The notes beneath the pieces are model-generated. The model had not been told where the DNA came from. It was given only the letters and a program-made list of their open reading frames with translations, and did no database searches. The translations under genes and the position numbers were made by a program. From Clostridiales bacterium (GTDB taxonomy: Bacteria; Bacillota; Clostridia; Oscillospirales; CAG-382), in assembly GCA_003452915.1 (NCBI GenBank), contig DMMZ01000026.1:143599-176800 (forward strand): 33,202 nt of DNA. Reading direction: 5' to 3'. Shown one piece after another: positions 23,500-32,040 of the stretch (its first letter is position 1; each line of letters starts with the position of its first letter).

Positions 23500-25272
23500 T
23501 TGGCGTTTTCACAAGCATTTTTAGAGGAAGTAAAAGACAGAAATGATATTGAAGAAGTTATAGGCAGCTTTATATCACTTAAACGAGCTGGTTCAAATGT
23601 AGTCGGTCTCTGCCCCTTTCATAACGAAAAATCGCCTTCCTTTACATTATTCCCCGGTTCAAAGAGTTTTTATTGCTTTGGCTGCGGAACCGGTGGCGAT
23701 GTTGTTTCCTTTATTATGAAATCCCAAAGCCTTGATTATCCAGAGGCTATTGAATATTTAGCCAAGCGTGCTAATATTCCGATGGAGGAAAGCGACTATA
23801 AAAAAAACGAACTGCCCACTGTACGTAAAGACAGAATAATTGCCGCAACGACAGAGGCTGCACGATTTTTTTATAATGCGTTATTATCACCGCAAGGAAG
23901 ATTTGCTACCGAATATCTGGAAAAACGGAAATTTTCTAACGCAACTATTAAGCGTTTTGGAATAGGATTTGCCCCAGATAGCTGGGATTTATTGACCAAT
24001 CATCTGACCTCCAAAGGCTTTTTACCACTTGAAATTACAACCTCTTTTCTTGCAGGAACAAACAAAAACGGTAAATTATATGATATGTTCCGCAATCGTC
24101 TTATGTTCCCGATTTTTGACATACAGGGTGAAGTCGTTGCATTCAGCGGCAGACGGTTAAACGAAAGTGAAGAGCGTAAATATGTTAACACCTCGGACAC
24201 TCCTGCTTTCAAGAAAAGCAAACTGCTCTTCGGAATGCACATCGCAAAGAGTACAAAGGACGGCACACTTATCCTTTGCGAGGGTGCACCTGATGCTATT
24301 GCAATGCATCAGGCAGACTTCTCCAATGCGGTTGCTACACTCGGAACAGCAATAACAAGCGAACACGCAAGGTTGATTGCAAAGCACGCAAAAACTGTTT
24401 TTTTAGCCTATGACATTGATGGTGCAGGTCGAGCGGCAACAATGAAAGGTATCGACCTTCTAAACCAAGTAGGAGTAGACACAAAGATAATATCCCTACC
24501 CAGCGACACAAAAGATCCCGACGAATACATAAAAAAATACGGTGCGGCGGCTTTCCGTGACAAACTTAAGCTAGCAAACGGACAAATTGATTATAAAATC
24601 AATGAAATATTGGCAAAATACAATATTGAACTACCCGATGAAAAATTAAGAGCGTTAGGCGAGCTTACGAAATTTATCTCTACACTGTATAACAAGAGTG
24701 AAAGAGAGATTTATTGCTCACGGGTTGCCGAAAGACTTTCATTGACAAAAGCAGCAGTCCTTGAGGATTGCGAACGTAAAGCAAAGTCGAACGATTATAA
24801 AAATAAAAAGTCACTCGAAGCGAAAAGTATTCAGAGCACAAATGGCTTCGGAGACAAGGTAAATCGCGAAAAATTACGTTATTCGAGTGAAACTATGCTT
24901 GAAGAGGCAATTTTGGGTATAATGTTCTTACACCCAAATCTTACTCAAAAAGCCTTGGCATCTTTGAATGCTGATAGTTTTATTACAGAATTTAACAAAC
25001 GTATTTATAATTTGTTTTACGAGGAATTCTCAGAGGGAAAAGAAGCAGTATTGTCGAAAAACGGAATTCTTACTCTTGATGAGGTGAGTGCAGTCACACG
25101 CTATATTGCAGCAAGAAGAAAATTCAACGAGAACACCGAAGGAATGCTGGAGGGACTTATAAATTCTCTTAAAGAGCAAAAAAACAAACTTGATTACGAT
25201 AAAATAATAGGTGAAAATCCTCTTGAGGGGCTAGCCGAATATATAAATTTAAAAAAGAAAAAAATTTATTAA
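23500..25272 (+). CDS. dnaG: DNA primase
   Basis: DnaG makes RNA primers for DNA replication. The 590-residue product has the N-terminal zinc finger (CPFH, then CFGCGTGGD), the RNA-polymerase domain with the toprim motifs LCEGAPDA (usual form EGYMD) and AYDIDGAGR, and a C-terminal helicase-interaction domain. The start is TTG 23500, with GGAGGGGCGG upstream; the product begins MAFSQAFLEEVKDRNDIEEVI, as in the family. It ends 66 bases before rpoD, the classic macromolecular synthesis operon order. A 22-codon ORF fills that gap. Confidence 0.97.
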   Translation: MAFSQAFLEEVKDRNDIEEVIGSFISLKRAGSNVVGLCPFHNEKSPSFTLFPGSKSFYCFGCGTGGDVVSFIMKSQSLDYPEAIEYLAKRANIPMEESDYKKNELPTVRKDRIIAATTEAARFFYNALLSPQGRFATEYLEKRKFSNATIKRFGIGFAPDSWDLLTNHLTSKGFLPLEITTSFLAGTNKNGKLYDMFRNRLMFPIFDIQGEVVAFSGRRLNESEERKYVNTSDTPAFKKSKLLFGMHIAKSTKDGTLILCEGAPDAIAMHQADFSNAVATLGTAITSEHARLIAKHAKTVFLAYDIDGAGRAATMKGIDLLNQVGVDTKIISLPSDTKDPDEYIKKYGAAAFRDKLKLANGQIDYKINEILAKYNIELPDEKLRALGELTKFISTLYNKSEREIYCSRVAERLSLTKAAVLEDCERKAKSNDYKNKKSLEAKSIQSTNGFGDKVNREKLRYSSETMLEEAILGIMFLHPNLTQKALASLNADSFITEFNKRIYNLFYEEFSEGKEAVLSKNGILTLDEVSAVTRYIAARRKFNENTEGMLEGLINSLKEQKNKLDYDKIIGENPLEGLAEYINLKKKKIY

Positions 25273-25277
25273 TTGTT

Positions 25278-25346
25278 ATGAATTATGAAGAAAAATGTCT
25301 TATAGAGGACTTAAAAAAGAAGGGAATGGTCATTATATATGGCTAA
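25278..25346 (+). CDS. Possible 22-residue ORF coupling dnaG and rpoD
   Basis: ATG 25278, five bases after the dnaG stop, opens a 22-residue reading (MNYEEKCLIEDLKKKGMVII, then YG) whose TAA overlaps the rpoD start by eight bases. It contains the rpoD Shine-Dalgarno (GAAGGGAATGG). It has no clear ribosome-binding site of its own, but re-initiation after dnaG is possible. It could be a translational coupling element or chance. Confidence 0.3.
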   Translation: MNYEEKCLIEDLKKKGMVIIYG

Positions 25347-26439
25347 CGAAAACAATATATTAAAACCCGAGCTGATAGAGAGCTCCCGTACTAAGGGTAG
25401 TGTAACAGCTGCGGATATTATGGAATCGATAGAGGATACCGACGTTTCCATAGAAACATTGGAAAAAGTTTTTGAAGCACTTGAATCCAACGGAATTGAA
25501 ATCGCTGTTGAGCTTGATAACAGTGTCTTTGAACTGCCGGAGGAGGACATTGAAGAGGAGCTTGAGGATGCACCTGCGGACGTGGACGAACTTCTTAATC
25601 AAGAAGGCGTTTCTATAGACGATCCTGTAAGAATGTACCTTAAGGAAATTGGAAAAGTACAGCTTTTATCAGCAGATAAGGAGCTTGACCTTGCTTGCAG
25701 AATGGGTACAGGTGACCGCGAGGCTAAGAAACAGCTTGTAGAAGCAAATCTTCGACTTGTTGTAAGTATTGCAAAACGATATGTAAACAGAGGTATGTTC
25801 TTCCTTGATCTCATTCAGGAGGGAAACCTCGGACTTATGAAAGCTGTGGAAAAGTTTGATTACGGCAAAGGTTACAAATTTTCAACTTATGCTACATGGT
25901 GGATAAGACAGGCTATTACGAGAGCGATTGCGGATCAGGCAAGAACAATCCGTATTCCTGTTCACATGGTCGAAACTATTAATAAAGTTCTGCGTGTTTC
26001 AAGACAATTATTACAGGAGCTTGGCAGAGATGCTACTGACGATGAGATAAGCGAAGAGATGGGACTCCCGATTGACAAGGTACGTGAGATTTTAAAAATC
26101 GCACAAGAGCCTGTTTCGCTGGAGATGCCTATCGGTGAGGAAGAAGACAGCCATCTTGGCGATTTTATTGCCGATGACAACACCCCTGCCCCTGCCGATG
26201 CAGCATCGTATATGATGCTACGTGAACAGCTTCTTGAAGTACTTCATACACTTACCCCAAGAGAAGAGAGTGTTTTGAAACTTCGTTTTGGATTAGAAGA
26301 CGGCAGACCGAGGACTCTTGAAGAAGTTGGAAAAGTATTTGACATAACACGTGAGCGTATTCGCCAGATAGAAGCAAAAGCATTACGCAAGCTTCGTCAT
26401 CCCAGCCGTTCAAAGAAGTTAAGAGATTATCTTGAATAA
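25339..26439 (+). CDS. rpoD: RNA polymerase primary sigma factor (RpoD/SigA)
   Basis: This is the housekeeping sigma factor. The 366-residue product has a short acidic region 1.1, region 1.2 (DDPVRMYLKEIG), region 2 with RYVNRGMFFLDLIQEGNLGL and YKFSTYATWWIRQAI (-10 recognition), region 3 and region 4 with REESVLKLRFGL and the helix-turn-helix TLEEVGKVFDITRERIRQIEAKAL (-35 recognition; key residues R-E-R-I-R-Q). The length is that of clostridial SigA. ATG 25339 has GAAGGGA at about 12 bases and the ATGGTCAT motif. The promoters seen in this window (TTGACA/TATAAT type) fit this factor. Confidence 0.98.
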   Translation: MANENNILKPELIESSRTKGSVTAADIMESIEDTDVSIETLEKVFEALESNGIEIAVELDNSVFELPEEDIEEELEDAPADVDELLNQEGVSIDDPVRMYLKEIGKVQLLSADKELDLACRMGTGDREAKKQLVEANLRLVVSIAKRYVNRGMFFLDLIQEGNLGLMKAVEKFDYGKGYKFSTYATWWIRQAITRAIADQARTIRIPVHMVETINKVLRVSRQLLQELGRDATDDEISEEMGLPIDKVREILKIAQEPVSLEMPIGEEEDSHLGDFIADDNTPAPADAASYMMLREQLLEVLHTLTPREESVLKLRFGLEDGRPRTLEEVGKVFDITRERIRQIEAKALRKLRHPSRSKKLRDYLE

Positions 26440-26443
26440 AAAT

Positions 26444-26475
26444 AAACTAAAAAATTGTATTTTTTAGTTTTTATA
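26444..26475 (+). terminator. A/T-rich hairpin after rpoD
   Basis: Perfect 11-bp arms AAACTAAAAAA/TTTTTTAGTTT with a five-base loop, then TTATAG. It is almost all A-T, so termination is likely but weak; it could work in both directions. The rest of the 134-base gap before pheS shows no T-box and no clear promoter. Confidence 0.5.
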
Positions 26476-26573
26476 GAGAACTCAGATTTAAAAATCAAAA
26501 TTCTCCGCTATCCATTATATTTATATCAAATTTTAAGCGATTTAATTTTTACAGAAAGGTTCTATATATAACA

Positions 26574-27593
26574 ATGAGAGAGCAACTCGAAAACATTAAA
26601 ATAGATGCAAAAGAAGATATTTCAGCTACCCGTTCCGATGCTGAGCTTGATGCAATACGTGTTAAGTATCTTGGTAAAAAAGGTTTGCTGACAGGAATCC
26701 TTCGCGGAATGGGACAGCTTTCGGCTGAGGAAAGACCTATTATAGGTTCGTTAGCAAATACAGTACGTGAAGAACTTGAAAATTACATAGAAGAACGCAG
26801 CGACCTTCTTAAAAAGAAGGAACTACAGGAAAAGCTGTTAAGCGAAAAACTGGATGTTACACTGCCTGCTAATAAAAAGAGCATTGGCAAACTGCATCCA
26901 ATTACTCAGGTTGAAAACAAAATGAAGGAAATTTTCCTCGGAATGGGCTTCGAAATCGTTGAAGGACCAGAAGTTGAGAGTGCTTATAATAATTTTGATG
27001 CACTCAACGCTCCTGTTGACCATCCGTCAAGGGATTTTCAAGATACCTTTTATATTTCTCCCACAACCCTGCTTCGTACACAAACCTCCCCTGTTCAGAT
27101 AAGAGCAATGCAGGATAGAAAACCGCCTATCAGAATTATTTCTCCCGGTAGAGTATATCGTTGTGATGCGGTTGATGCTACTCATTCACCTATGTTTCAT
27201 CAACTAGAGGGACTCGTAATAGATAAAAATATCACCATGGGTGACCTAAAAGGCACACTCGCATTATTTGCCAGAAGTTTGTTTGGCGAAAGCACAAAAA
27301 CACGATTCCGTCCACATAACTTCCCGTTTACCGAGCCTTCTGCAGAGGTTGATGTCTCCTGCTTTGTTTGTGGAGGTAAAGGCTGCCGTCTGTGCAAAGG
27401 TGAAGGTTGGATTGAGATTCTCGGTGCAGGAATGGTGCATCCTAATGTACTTTCGGGCTGTGGAATTGACCCCGAGGTCTATTCGGGCTTTGCATTCGGC
27501 GTAGGCATAGAGCGTGTTGTTATGCGTAAATATAACATAGATGATATGCGTCATTTATACGAGAATGACCTGAGATTTCTATCTCAATTCTAA
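26574..27593 (+). CDS. pheS: Phenylalanyl-tRNA synthetase alpha subunit
   Basis: PheS is the catalytic subunit of the alpha2-beta2 PheRS that charges tRNA-Phe. The 339-residue product has the N-terminal coiled coil (about 1-90), class II motif 1 region (HPITQVENKMKEIFLGMGFE), motif 2 (PGRVYRCDAVDATHSPMFHQLEG), the Cys-rich insert CFVCGGKGCRLCKGEGW, and motif 3 FGVGIERVVM. The length is normal. ATG 26574 has AGAAAGG at about 13 bases. It is followed after 18 bases by pheT. No T-box leader fits in the short upstream gap, so control by tRNA level through a T-box is unlikely. Confidence 0.98.
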   Translation: MREQLENIKIDAKEDISATRSDAELDAIRVKYLGKKGLLTGILRGMGQLSAEERPIIGSLANTVREELENYIEERSDLLKKKELQEKLLSEKLDVTLPANKKSIGKLHPITQVENKMKEIFLGMGFEIVEGPEVESAYNNFDALNAPVDHPSRDFQDTFYISPTTLLRTQTSPVQIRAMQDRKPPIRIISPGRVYRCDAVDATHSPMFHQLEGLVIDKNITMGDLKGTLALFARSLFGESTKTRFRPHNFPFTEPSAEVDVSCFVCGGKGCRLCKGEGWIEILGAGMVHPNVLSGCGIDPEVYSGFAFGVGIERVVMRKYNIDDMRHLYENDLRFLSQF

Positions 27594-27611
27594 AAAAGGG
27601 AGGTTATTACA

Positions 27612-29993
27612 TTGAAAGTATCATTGAACTGGTTAAAAGATTATGTAAACATAGATAAAGAGATTCGTGATTATTGCGAGATTATGACTCACACAGGCAC
27701 AAAGGTTGAGGGTTATGAGATTCTTGGTAAGGATATCAAAAATGTTGTCGTCGGAAAGATTATGTCAACCGAACCGCATCCCGATTCCGATCATCTTATT
27801 GTATGTAAAATTGATATAGGTAAAGAATCTGTTTTACAGATTGTTACTGGTGCACAGAATGTTAAAGCAGGTGATATTGTCCCTGTTTGCACGGATGGAG
27901 CTGTCCTGCCGGGTGGAAAAACAATCAAGACAGGAAAGCTGAGAGGTGTAGTCTCGGAGGGAATGTTATGCTCTCTTGAGGAACTTGGACTGACTATAAA
28001 CGACTTCCCTTATGCAGATGAAGAAGGAATATTCTTATTACAAGAGGAATGCAAGCTCGGTGATGATATAAGGGAAGTTTTAAAACTTAACGACACAATA
28101 GTCGATTTTGAGCTTACCTTCAATCGTCCCGATTGCCTTTCTTATCTTGGTATTGCCAGAGAAACTGCTGCTTCTTTAAATGTACCGCTTAATATTAAAC
28201 AACCAAAAGTGATTGCAACAAACGACGGCGATAACATTAACAAGCACCTTTCCGTGCGTGTTGACAACCCTGTTTTATGTCCGCGATACACAGCTAGGAT
28301 GGTAAAGAACGTAAAAATAGCACCTTCACCGTTATGGCTTCGTGCAAAGTTACGTGCTGCCGGTGTCCGTCCGATAAATAATATAGTTGATATTACGAAT
28401 TATGTTATGATAGAATACGGTCAGCCCATGCACGCTTTTGACTATAATTATATATCCAGCAAACAGATAATCGTCCGCAACGCAAACGAAGGCGAAACCA
28501 TTACAACTCTTGACGGCGTTGTCAGACCGCTTACCTCCGATATGCTCTGCATTGCTGACGGAAATAAACCTGTAGCATTAGCAGGTGTTATGGGTGGACT
28601 TAACAGCGAGATTCTTGACAGTACAACAACCGTTGTATTCGAATCAGCTAATTTTAATCGTGAAAATGTAAGACATACAGCAAAAACTCTCGGACTCCGT
28701 ACCGAATCAAGTGCGAAGTTTGAGAAAGGTTTGCCTGCTTGCAACACTCTACCCGCTGTTGATAGAGCAGTAGAGCTTGTGCTCCTGCTTGGCGCAGGTG
28801 AGGTTGTGGACGGTGTTATCGATGTTTTGAACACTGATATCGGAACAAAAACCATTCACTTCGATTATATCCGTATAAATCAATTGCTTGGGACCAATCT
28901 TACTTTCGAAGAAATGGCTGCATTGCTTTTGCCTCTCGGTCTTTCTACCGACAAAGACAAAAATCTTCTTGTTCCACCTTATAGAAACGACATTATAACC
29001 ACTGCTGACATAGCAGAAGAAGTCGCTCGACTATACGGTTATGACAAGATTCCCGAAAGCAGCTTTGTTGGCGAAGTTTTAGAGGGTAAGCTAACGCCCA
29101 TACAAAAGTTCAAGGTTTCTATAAATAATTCGATGACTTCCTTCGGTTTTACTGAGATTTACACATATTCTTTTATCTCGCCGAAATTTTATGATAAAAT
29201 TTTACTTCCGTCGGATAGTTTACTCAGAGAGAGCATAAAATTAATTAATCCGCTTGGAGACGATACCTCGGTTATGCGTACAACCGCCCTACCCTCAATA
29301 CTTGATGCTGTTTCGCATAACTATAATCATCGTATTCCTTCCTGTAAGCTGTTTGAGAACGCTACTCTTTATTCCAAAAACGGTGAGATGTCAGATGAGC
29401 AAAAAAGCCTTGTGTTCGCCTTTTATGGTGACGGTGATTTTTATGATGCAAAGGGTTATGCTGAGGGTGTTTTGGAATACCTTAATATAAAAGGGTATGA
29501 AGTAAGCTCTGTAAGCGATGATCCCTCATTCCATCCTGGCAGATGCGTTGAATTCACAAAGGATGGTGTTGTACTAGGTACGGTTGGACAGATTCACCCT
29601 GTTGTTGCAAATATTTTTGAGATAGATGAAGCTGTATATGCTGCGGTTTTATCTGTTTCAGCTATGTTTGCTTCCCACGAAGCGGATAAGGATTATAGAC
29701 CGCTTCCACTTTATCCGACGATGGAGCGTGACCTTGCTCTTATTTCAGATGAATCTGTTGAAGCAGGACAAATTTGTAAAAATATTCGTGCATTTGCAGG
29801 AAAATCACTTATTGATGTTTATGTGTTTGATGTTTACAAAGGCAAAGGAATTGATGAAGGTAAAAAAAGTATTGCCGTCAGGCTTACCTTCCGCCTTAAT
29901 GATAAAACAATGACAGATGAAGAGGCTGACAACGCTGTTAAGAAGATATTAAAGAAGTTGGAAATTGATATGGGTATAACACTTCGCACATGA
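27612..29993 (+). CDS. pheT: Phenylalanyl-tRNA synthetase beta subunit
   Basis: PheT is the second PheRS subunit, with the editing and tRNA-binding functions. The 793-residue product has the tRNA-binding (EMAP-like) domain at about 40-155 (VVVGKIMSTEPHPDSDHL, IVTGAQNV), the B3/B4 editing domain (about 210-390), B5 (about 400-475), a catalytic-like core, and the ferredoxin-fold anticodon-binding domain at the C-terminus (PLYPTMERDLALI onward). The start is TTG 27612, with GGGAGG at 8 bases and the family N-terminus MKVSLNWLKDYV. The length is normal for the full form. Confidence 0.98.
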   Translation: MKVSLNWLKDYVNIDKEIRDYCEIMTHTGTKVEGYEILGKDIKNVVVGKIMSTEPHPDSDHLIVCKIDIGKESVLQIVTGAQNVKAGDIVPVCTDGAVLPGGKTIKTGKLRGVVSEGMLCSLEELGLTINDFPYADEEGIFLLQEECKLGDDIREVLKLNDTIVDFELTFNRPDCLSYLGIARETAASLNVPLNIKQPKVIATNDGDNINKHLSVRVDNPVLCPRYTARMVKNVKIAPSPLWLRAKLRAAGVRPINNIVDITNYVMIEYGQPMHAFDYNYISSKQIIVRNANEGETITTLDGVVRPLTSDMLCIADGNKPVALAGVMGGLNSEILDSTTTVVFESANFNRENVRHTAKTLGLRTESSAKFEKGLPACNTLPAVDRAVELVLLLGAGEVVDGVIDVLNTDIGTKTIHFDYIRINQLLGTNLTFEEMAALLLPLGLSTDKDKNLLVPPYRNDIITTADIAEEVARLYGYDKIPESSFVGEVLEGKLTPIQKFKVSINNSMTSFGFTEIYTYSFISPKFYDKILLPSDSLLRESIKLINPLGDDTSVMRTTALPSILDAVSHNYNHRIPSCKLFENATLYSKNGEMSDEQKSLVFAFYGDGDFYDAKGYAEGVLEYLNIKGYEVSSVSDDPSFHPGRCVEFTKDGVVLGTVGQIHPVVANIFEIDEAVYAAVLSVSAMFASHEADKDYRPLPLYPTMERDLALISDESVEAGQICKNIRAFAGKSLIDVYVFDVYKGKGIDEGKKSIAVRLTFRLNDKTMTDEEADNAVKKILKKLEIDMGITLRT

Positions 29994-30039
29994 TTTATTA
30001 TTATTTAACGTCATTTTAATCTAAAATTAAAAATCGCTA

Positions 30040-30068
30040 TTGCAATAATATTATTTTTATTGTATAAT
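30040..30068 (+). promoter_or_regulatory. Sigma-A-type promoter for ireB
   Basis: TTGCAA (30040-30045), 17-base spacer, perfect TATAAT (30063-30068). The -35 lies in a 10-bp palindrome TATTGCAATA (30038-30047). Confidence 0.75.
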
Positions 30069-30103
30069 TCAATGTAATGATTAAAAATCAAGGGGGGTTC
30101 AGA

Positions 30104-30358
30104 ATGCAGGACAATAAGCAAAAGACAATTATGTTCCCGATCAAAGATCAGAATCAACTTATTATACGGGAAACATTACAGAGCGTTTACAACTCACTCA
30201 AGGAAAAAGGCTATAACCCCATTAACCAGATTGTAGGTTACATTCTATCGGAAGATCCGACTTATATAACCAATTACAACAACGCAAGAGCGGTCATTAG
30301 TAAAATAGACCGTGATGAACTTCTGCGTGTTTTAGTCGAGAACTTCTTAACCCTTTGA
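30104..30358 (+). CDS. ireB: IreB-family regulatory phosphoprotein (DUF965)
   Basis: IreB is a small cytoplasmic protein; in Enterococcus faecalis it is phosphorylated by the PASTA kinase IreK and lowers cephalosporin resistance. The 84-residue product has the family core IRETLQSVYNSLKEKGYNP, NQIVGYILSEDPTYITN and ARAVISKIDRDELLRVLV. A Thr near the N-terminus (in KQKTIMFPI, residue 8) is a candidate phosphosite by analogy. I chose ATG 30104, with AGGGGGG at seven bases; the ORF track extension upstream lacks family similarity. In many Firmicutes ireB (yrzL) precedes ruvX; here it precedes a small unknown gene. It connects this arm to the PrkC/PrpC pair at the other end. Confidence 0.93.
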   Translation: MQDNKQKTIMFPIKDQNQLIIRETLQSVYNSLKEKGYNPINQIVGYILSEDPTYITNYNNARAVISKIDRDELLRVLVENFLTL

Positions 30359-30417
30359 TATGGTTAGCATATAAAAATTCAAGTTATAGGTTTGCGTTTA
30401 AGAAAGGATTTGATTAG

Positions 30418-30702
30418 TTGAACGAAGTAAAAACTCTAATGTATAAGGGTAAGCCTCTTGTACGTCAGGGACAGTTCATATTTTATGGATTCCCAGATGA
30501 TAAGTATATTTTGTATATGAACATTATTGAAAGTAAAAAGGTAAAAAATATCGATATTGCTACAAAGGTTCTTGTTCAGATACAAAACACCGACAATGAT
30601 ATAAGCTTCAACGACAAGATTGTTAAACAATGTGAGAAGCGTAATTTTTATGATGCTTTCGAGATCGGAACAATCTGGCTTGAACGTGAACTAAAGAAGT
30701 AG
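30418..30702 (+). CDS. Conserved hypothetical protein, 94 residues
   Basis: I recognise no characterised family. The product begins MNEVKTLMYKGKPLVRQGQFIFYGFPDDKY and looks like a mixed alpha/beta domain without membrane segments or Cys-pair motifs; it ends in a helix IWLERELKK. The start is TTG 30418, with AGAAAGGA at nine bases, the same spacing as at the first ABC exporter gene. It lies 59 bases after ireB and is followed by a strong terminator, so it is probably co-transcribed with ireB. The pattern of polar and hydrophobic residues looks like a real coding region. Confidence 0.78.
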   Translation: MNEVKTLMYKGKPLVRQGQFIFYGFPDDKYILYMNIIESKKVKNIDIATKVLVQIQNTDNDISFNDKIVKQCEKRNFYDAFEIGTIWLERELKK

Positions 30703-30708
30703 ATACAA

Positions 30709-30752
30709 AAAACCGTACCGAGCTTTCTGTACGGTTTTCATCATATATTTTT
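30709..30752 (+). terminator. Intrinsic terminator after the ireB operon
   Basis: Perfect 10-bp stem AAAACCGTAC (30709-30718) and GTACGGTTTT (30729-30738), then CATCATATATTTTTTAT. Confidence 0.88.
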
Positions 30753-30785
30753 TATATAGATGGCAAATATACAGTAATTTTTGGA

Positions 30786-30836
30786 AGAAAGGTAATTTAT
30801 TCATCTTTTTTAAATGAATAAATTTTGGTATTAGAA
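30786..30836 (+). promoter_or_regulatory. Leader of the oxoamine synthase gene: Shine-Dalgarno, hairpin, mini-ORF
   Basis: AGAAAGG (30786-30792) is followed by inverted arms AATTTATTCAT and ATGAATAAATT (30794-30804 and 30814-30824). The ATG in the 3' arm opens MNKFWY, stop at 30832-30834, two bases before the GTG start. This resembles the prkC leader base by base after the hairpin. Function is inferred. Confidence 0.5.
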
Positions 30837-32033
30837 GTGGATATTTTCAATAAATGCCGGAAATATAATCTTGCTATGGAAGCTCGCGAGAGAGGTCTTT
30901 ATCCATATTTTCATGCACTTGAATCTCGTCAAGACATTGAAGTTATTATGGAGGGAAAACGCCGTATAATGCTTGGTTCAAATAACTATCTCGGTCTTAC
31001 TTCAAACCCCGAGGTTATTGAAGCCGGTATAAAAGCTTTTGAACAATATGGCTCCGGTTGCTCTGGCTCGCGCTTTTTAAACGGAACACTTAATTTGCAT
31101 ATCGAGCTTGAGAATGAATTAGCTGTATTTTTAAACAAAGAAGCAGTTATGACTTTTTCAACAGGCTTCCAAACCAATCTTGGAATAATAAGTGCACTTG
31201 TTGGAATAGGCGACTATGTTATCTGTGATAAAGAAAATCATGCCAGCATTTACGACGGCTGTAAGCTAAGTTATGGAAAAAAGGTGCTTTTTGCTCACAG
31301 TGACATGAAGGAGCTTGAACGTATTCTTCAGAATATCCCTGAAAATGCAGGAAAACTTATTGTTACTGATGGAGTTTTCAGCATGAGGGGTGATCTTGCA
31401 AAATTACCTGAGATTGTAACTCTTGCCAAGAAATACGATGCCAGAGTAATGGTCGATGACGCTCACGCTTTAGGCGTTATCGGCGAATGCGGCAGAGGTA
31501 CTGCAAGTCATTTCGGTCTTGAAAAAGAAGTCGATGTTTATATGGGAACTTTTTCAAAATCCCTTGCATCGCTTGGCGGTTATATGGCAGCAGACGAAAA
31601 TGTTGTAGATTATGTAAAGCATAATTCACGTCCATTTATATTTTCCGCTTCGATAACACCTGCAAGTTGTGCTTCTGCTTTGGCTGCACTTCGTTACTTA
31701 AAGAAGTATCCTGAACTAATAACTAGCCTTGCATCGGTTTCCGAACATTTGCGTAATTCGCTTGAAAAGCTCCATGTTCCTTTTTATAGAGCAATCACCC
31801 CGATTATACCAATTTATACAAAAGATATGTTCTCTACCCTTTTAGTAGCAAAACAGATTTATGAAGCAGGAGTTTATGTAAATCCCGTTTTACCGCCGGC
31901 AACAACCGAAACTGAATGTTTATTGCGTGTTAGCTGTATGGCTACACATACAGAAGTTATTGTTGACGAAGCAGCCGGAATAATAGCCTCGGTTCTTGCA
32001 GAAAACAATCTTTTAGAAACAATTCCAGTTTAA
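30837..32033 (+). CDS. Alpha-oxoamine synthase, serine palmitoyltransferase-like
   Basis: This is a PLP enzyme of the family that joins an amino acid to an acyl thioester with loss of CO2. The 398-residue product has ENHASIYDG (His stacking on PLP), DDAHALGVIGECGRG and the PLP-Lys motif GTFSKSLASLGGY. GTFSKS-xAS-xGGY is the form seen in bacterial serine palmitoyltransferases, while BioF and Kbl have GTLGKALGG-type motifs. The segment RIMLGSNNYLGLTSNPEV and GCSGSRFLNGTLNLH also fit the Spt-like branch. The start is GTG 30837 by alignment with the prkC leader; TTG 30825 is also possible. The next gene, six bases away, is a short-chain reductase, so the pair could make and reduce a long-chain 3-keto amine. 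The substrate is inferred. Confidence 0.85.
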   Translation: MDIFNKCRKYNLAMEARERGLYPYFHALESRQDIEVIMEGKRRIMLGSNNYLGLTSNPEVIEAGIKAFEQYGSGCSGSRFLNGTLNLHIELENELAVFLNKEAVMTFSTGFQTNLGIISALVGIGDYVICDKENHASIYDGCKLSYGKKVLFAHSDMKELERILQNIPENAGKLIVTDGVFSMRGDLAKLPEIVTLAKKYDARVMVDDAHALGVIGECGRGTASHFGLEKEVDVYMGTFSKSLASLGGYMAADENVVDYVKHNSRPFIFSASITPASCASALAALRYLKKYPELITSLASVSEHLRNSLEKLHVPFYRAITPIIPIYTKDMFSTLLVAKQIYEAGVYVNPVLPPATTETECLLRVSCMATHTEVIVDEAAGIIASVLAENNLLETIPV

Positions 32034-32040
32034 ATTAATT

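Noticed and set aside
26440..26573. T-box riboswitch upstream of pheS
   Set aside because: The gap is only 134 bases, starts with a terminator-like hairpin, and lacks the T-box sequence and an antiterminator.
30837..32033. BioF (8-amino-7-oxononanoate synthase) or Kbl
   Set aside because: The PLP-Lys motif is GTFSKSLASLGGY rather than the GTLGKALGG type, and no other biotin or threonine-degradation gene is nearby.
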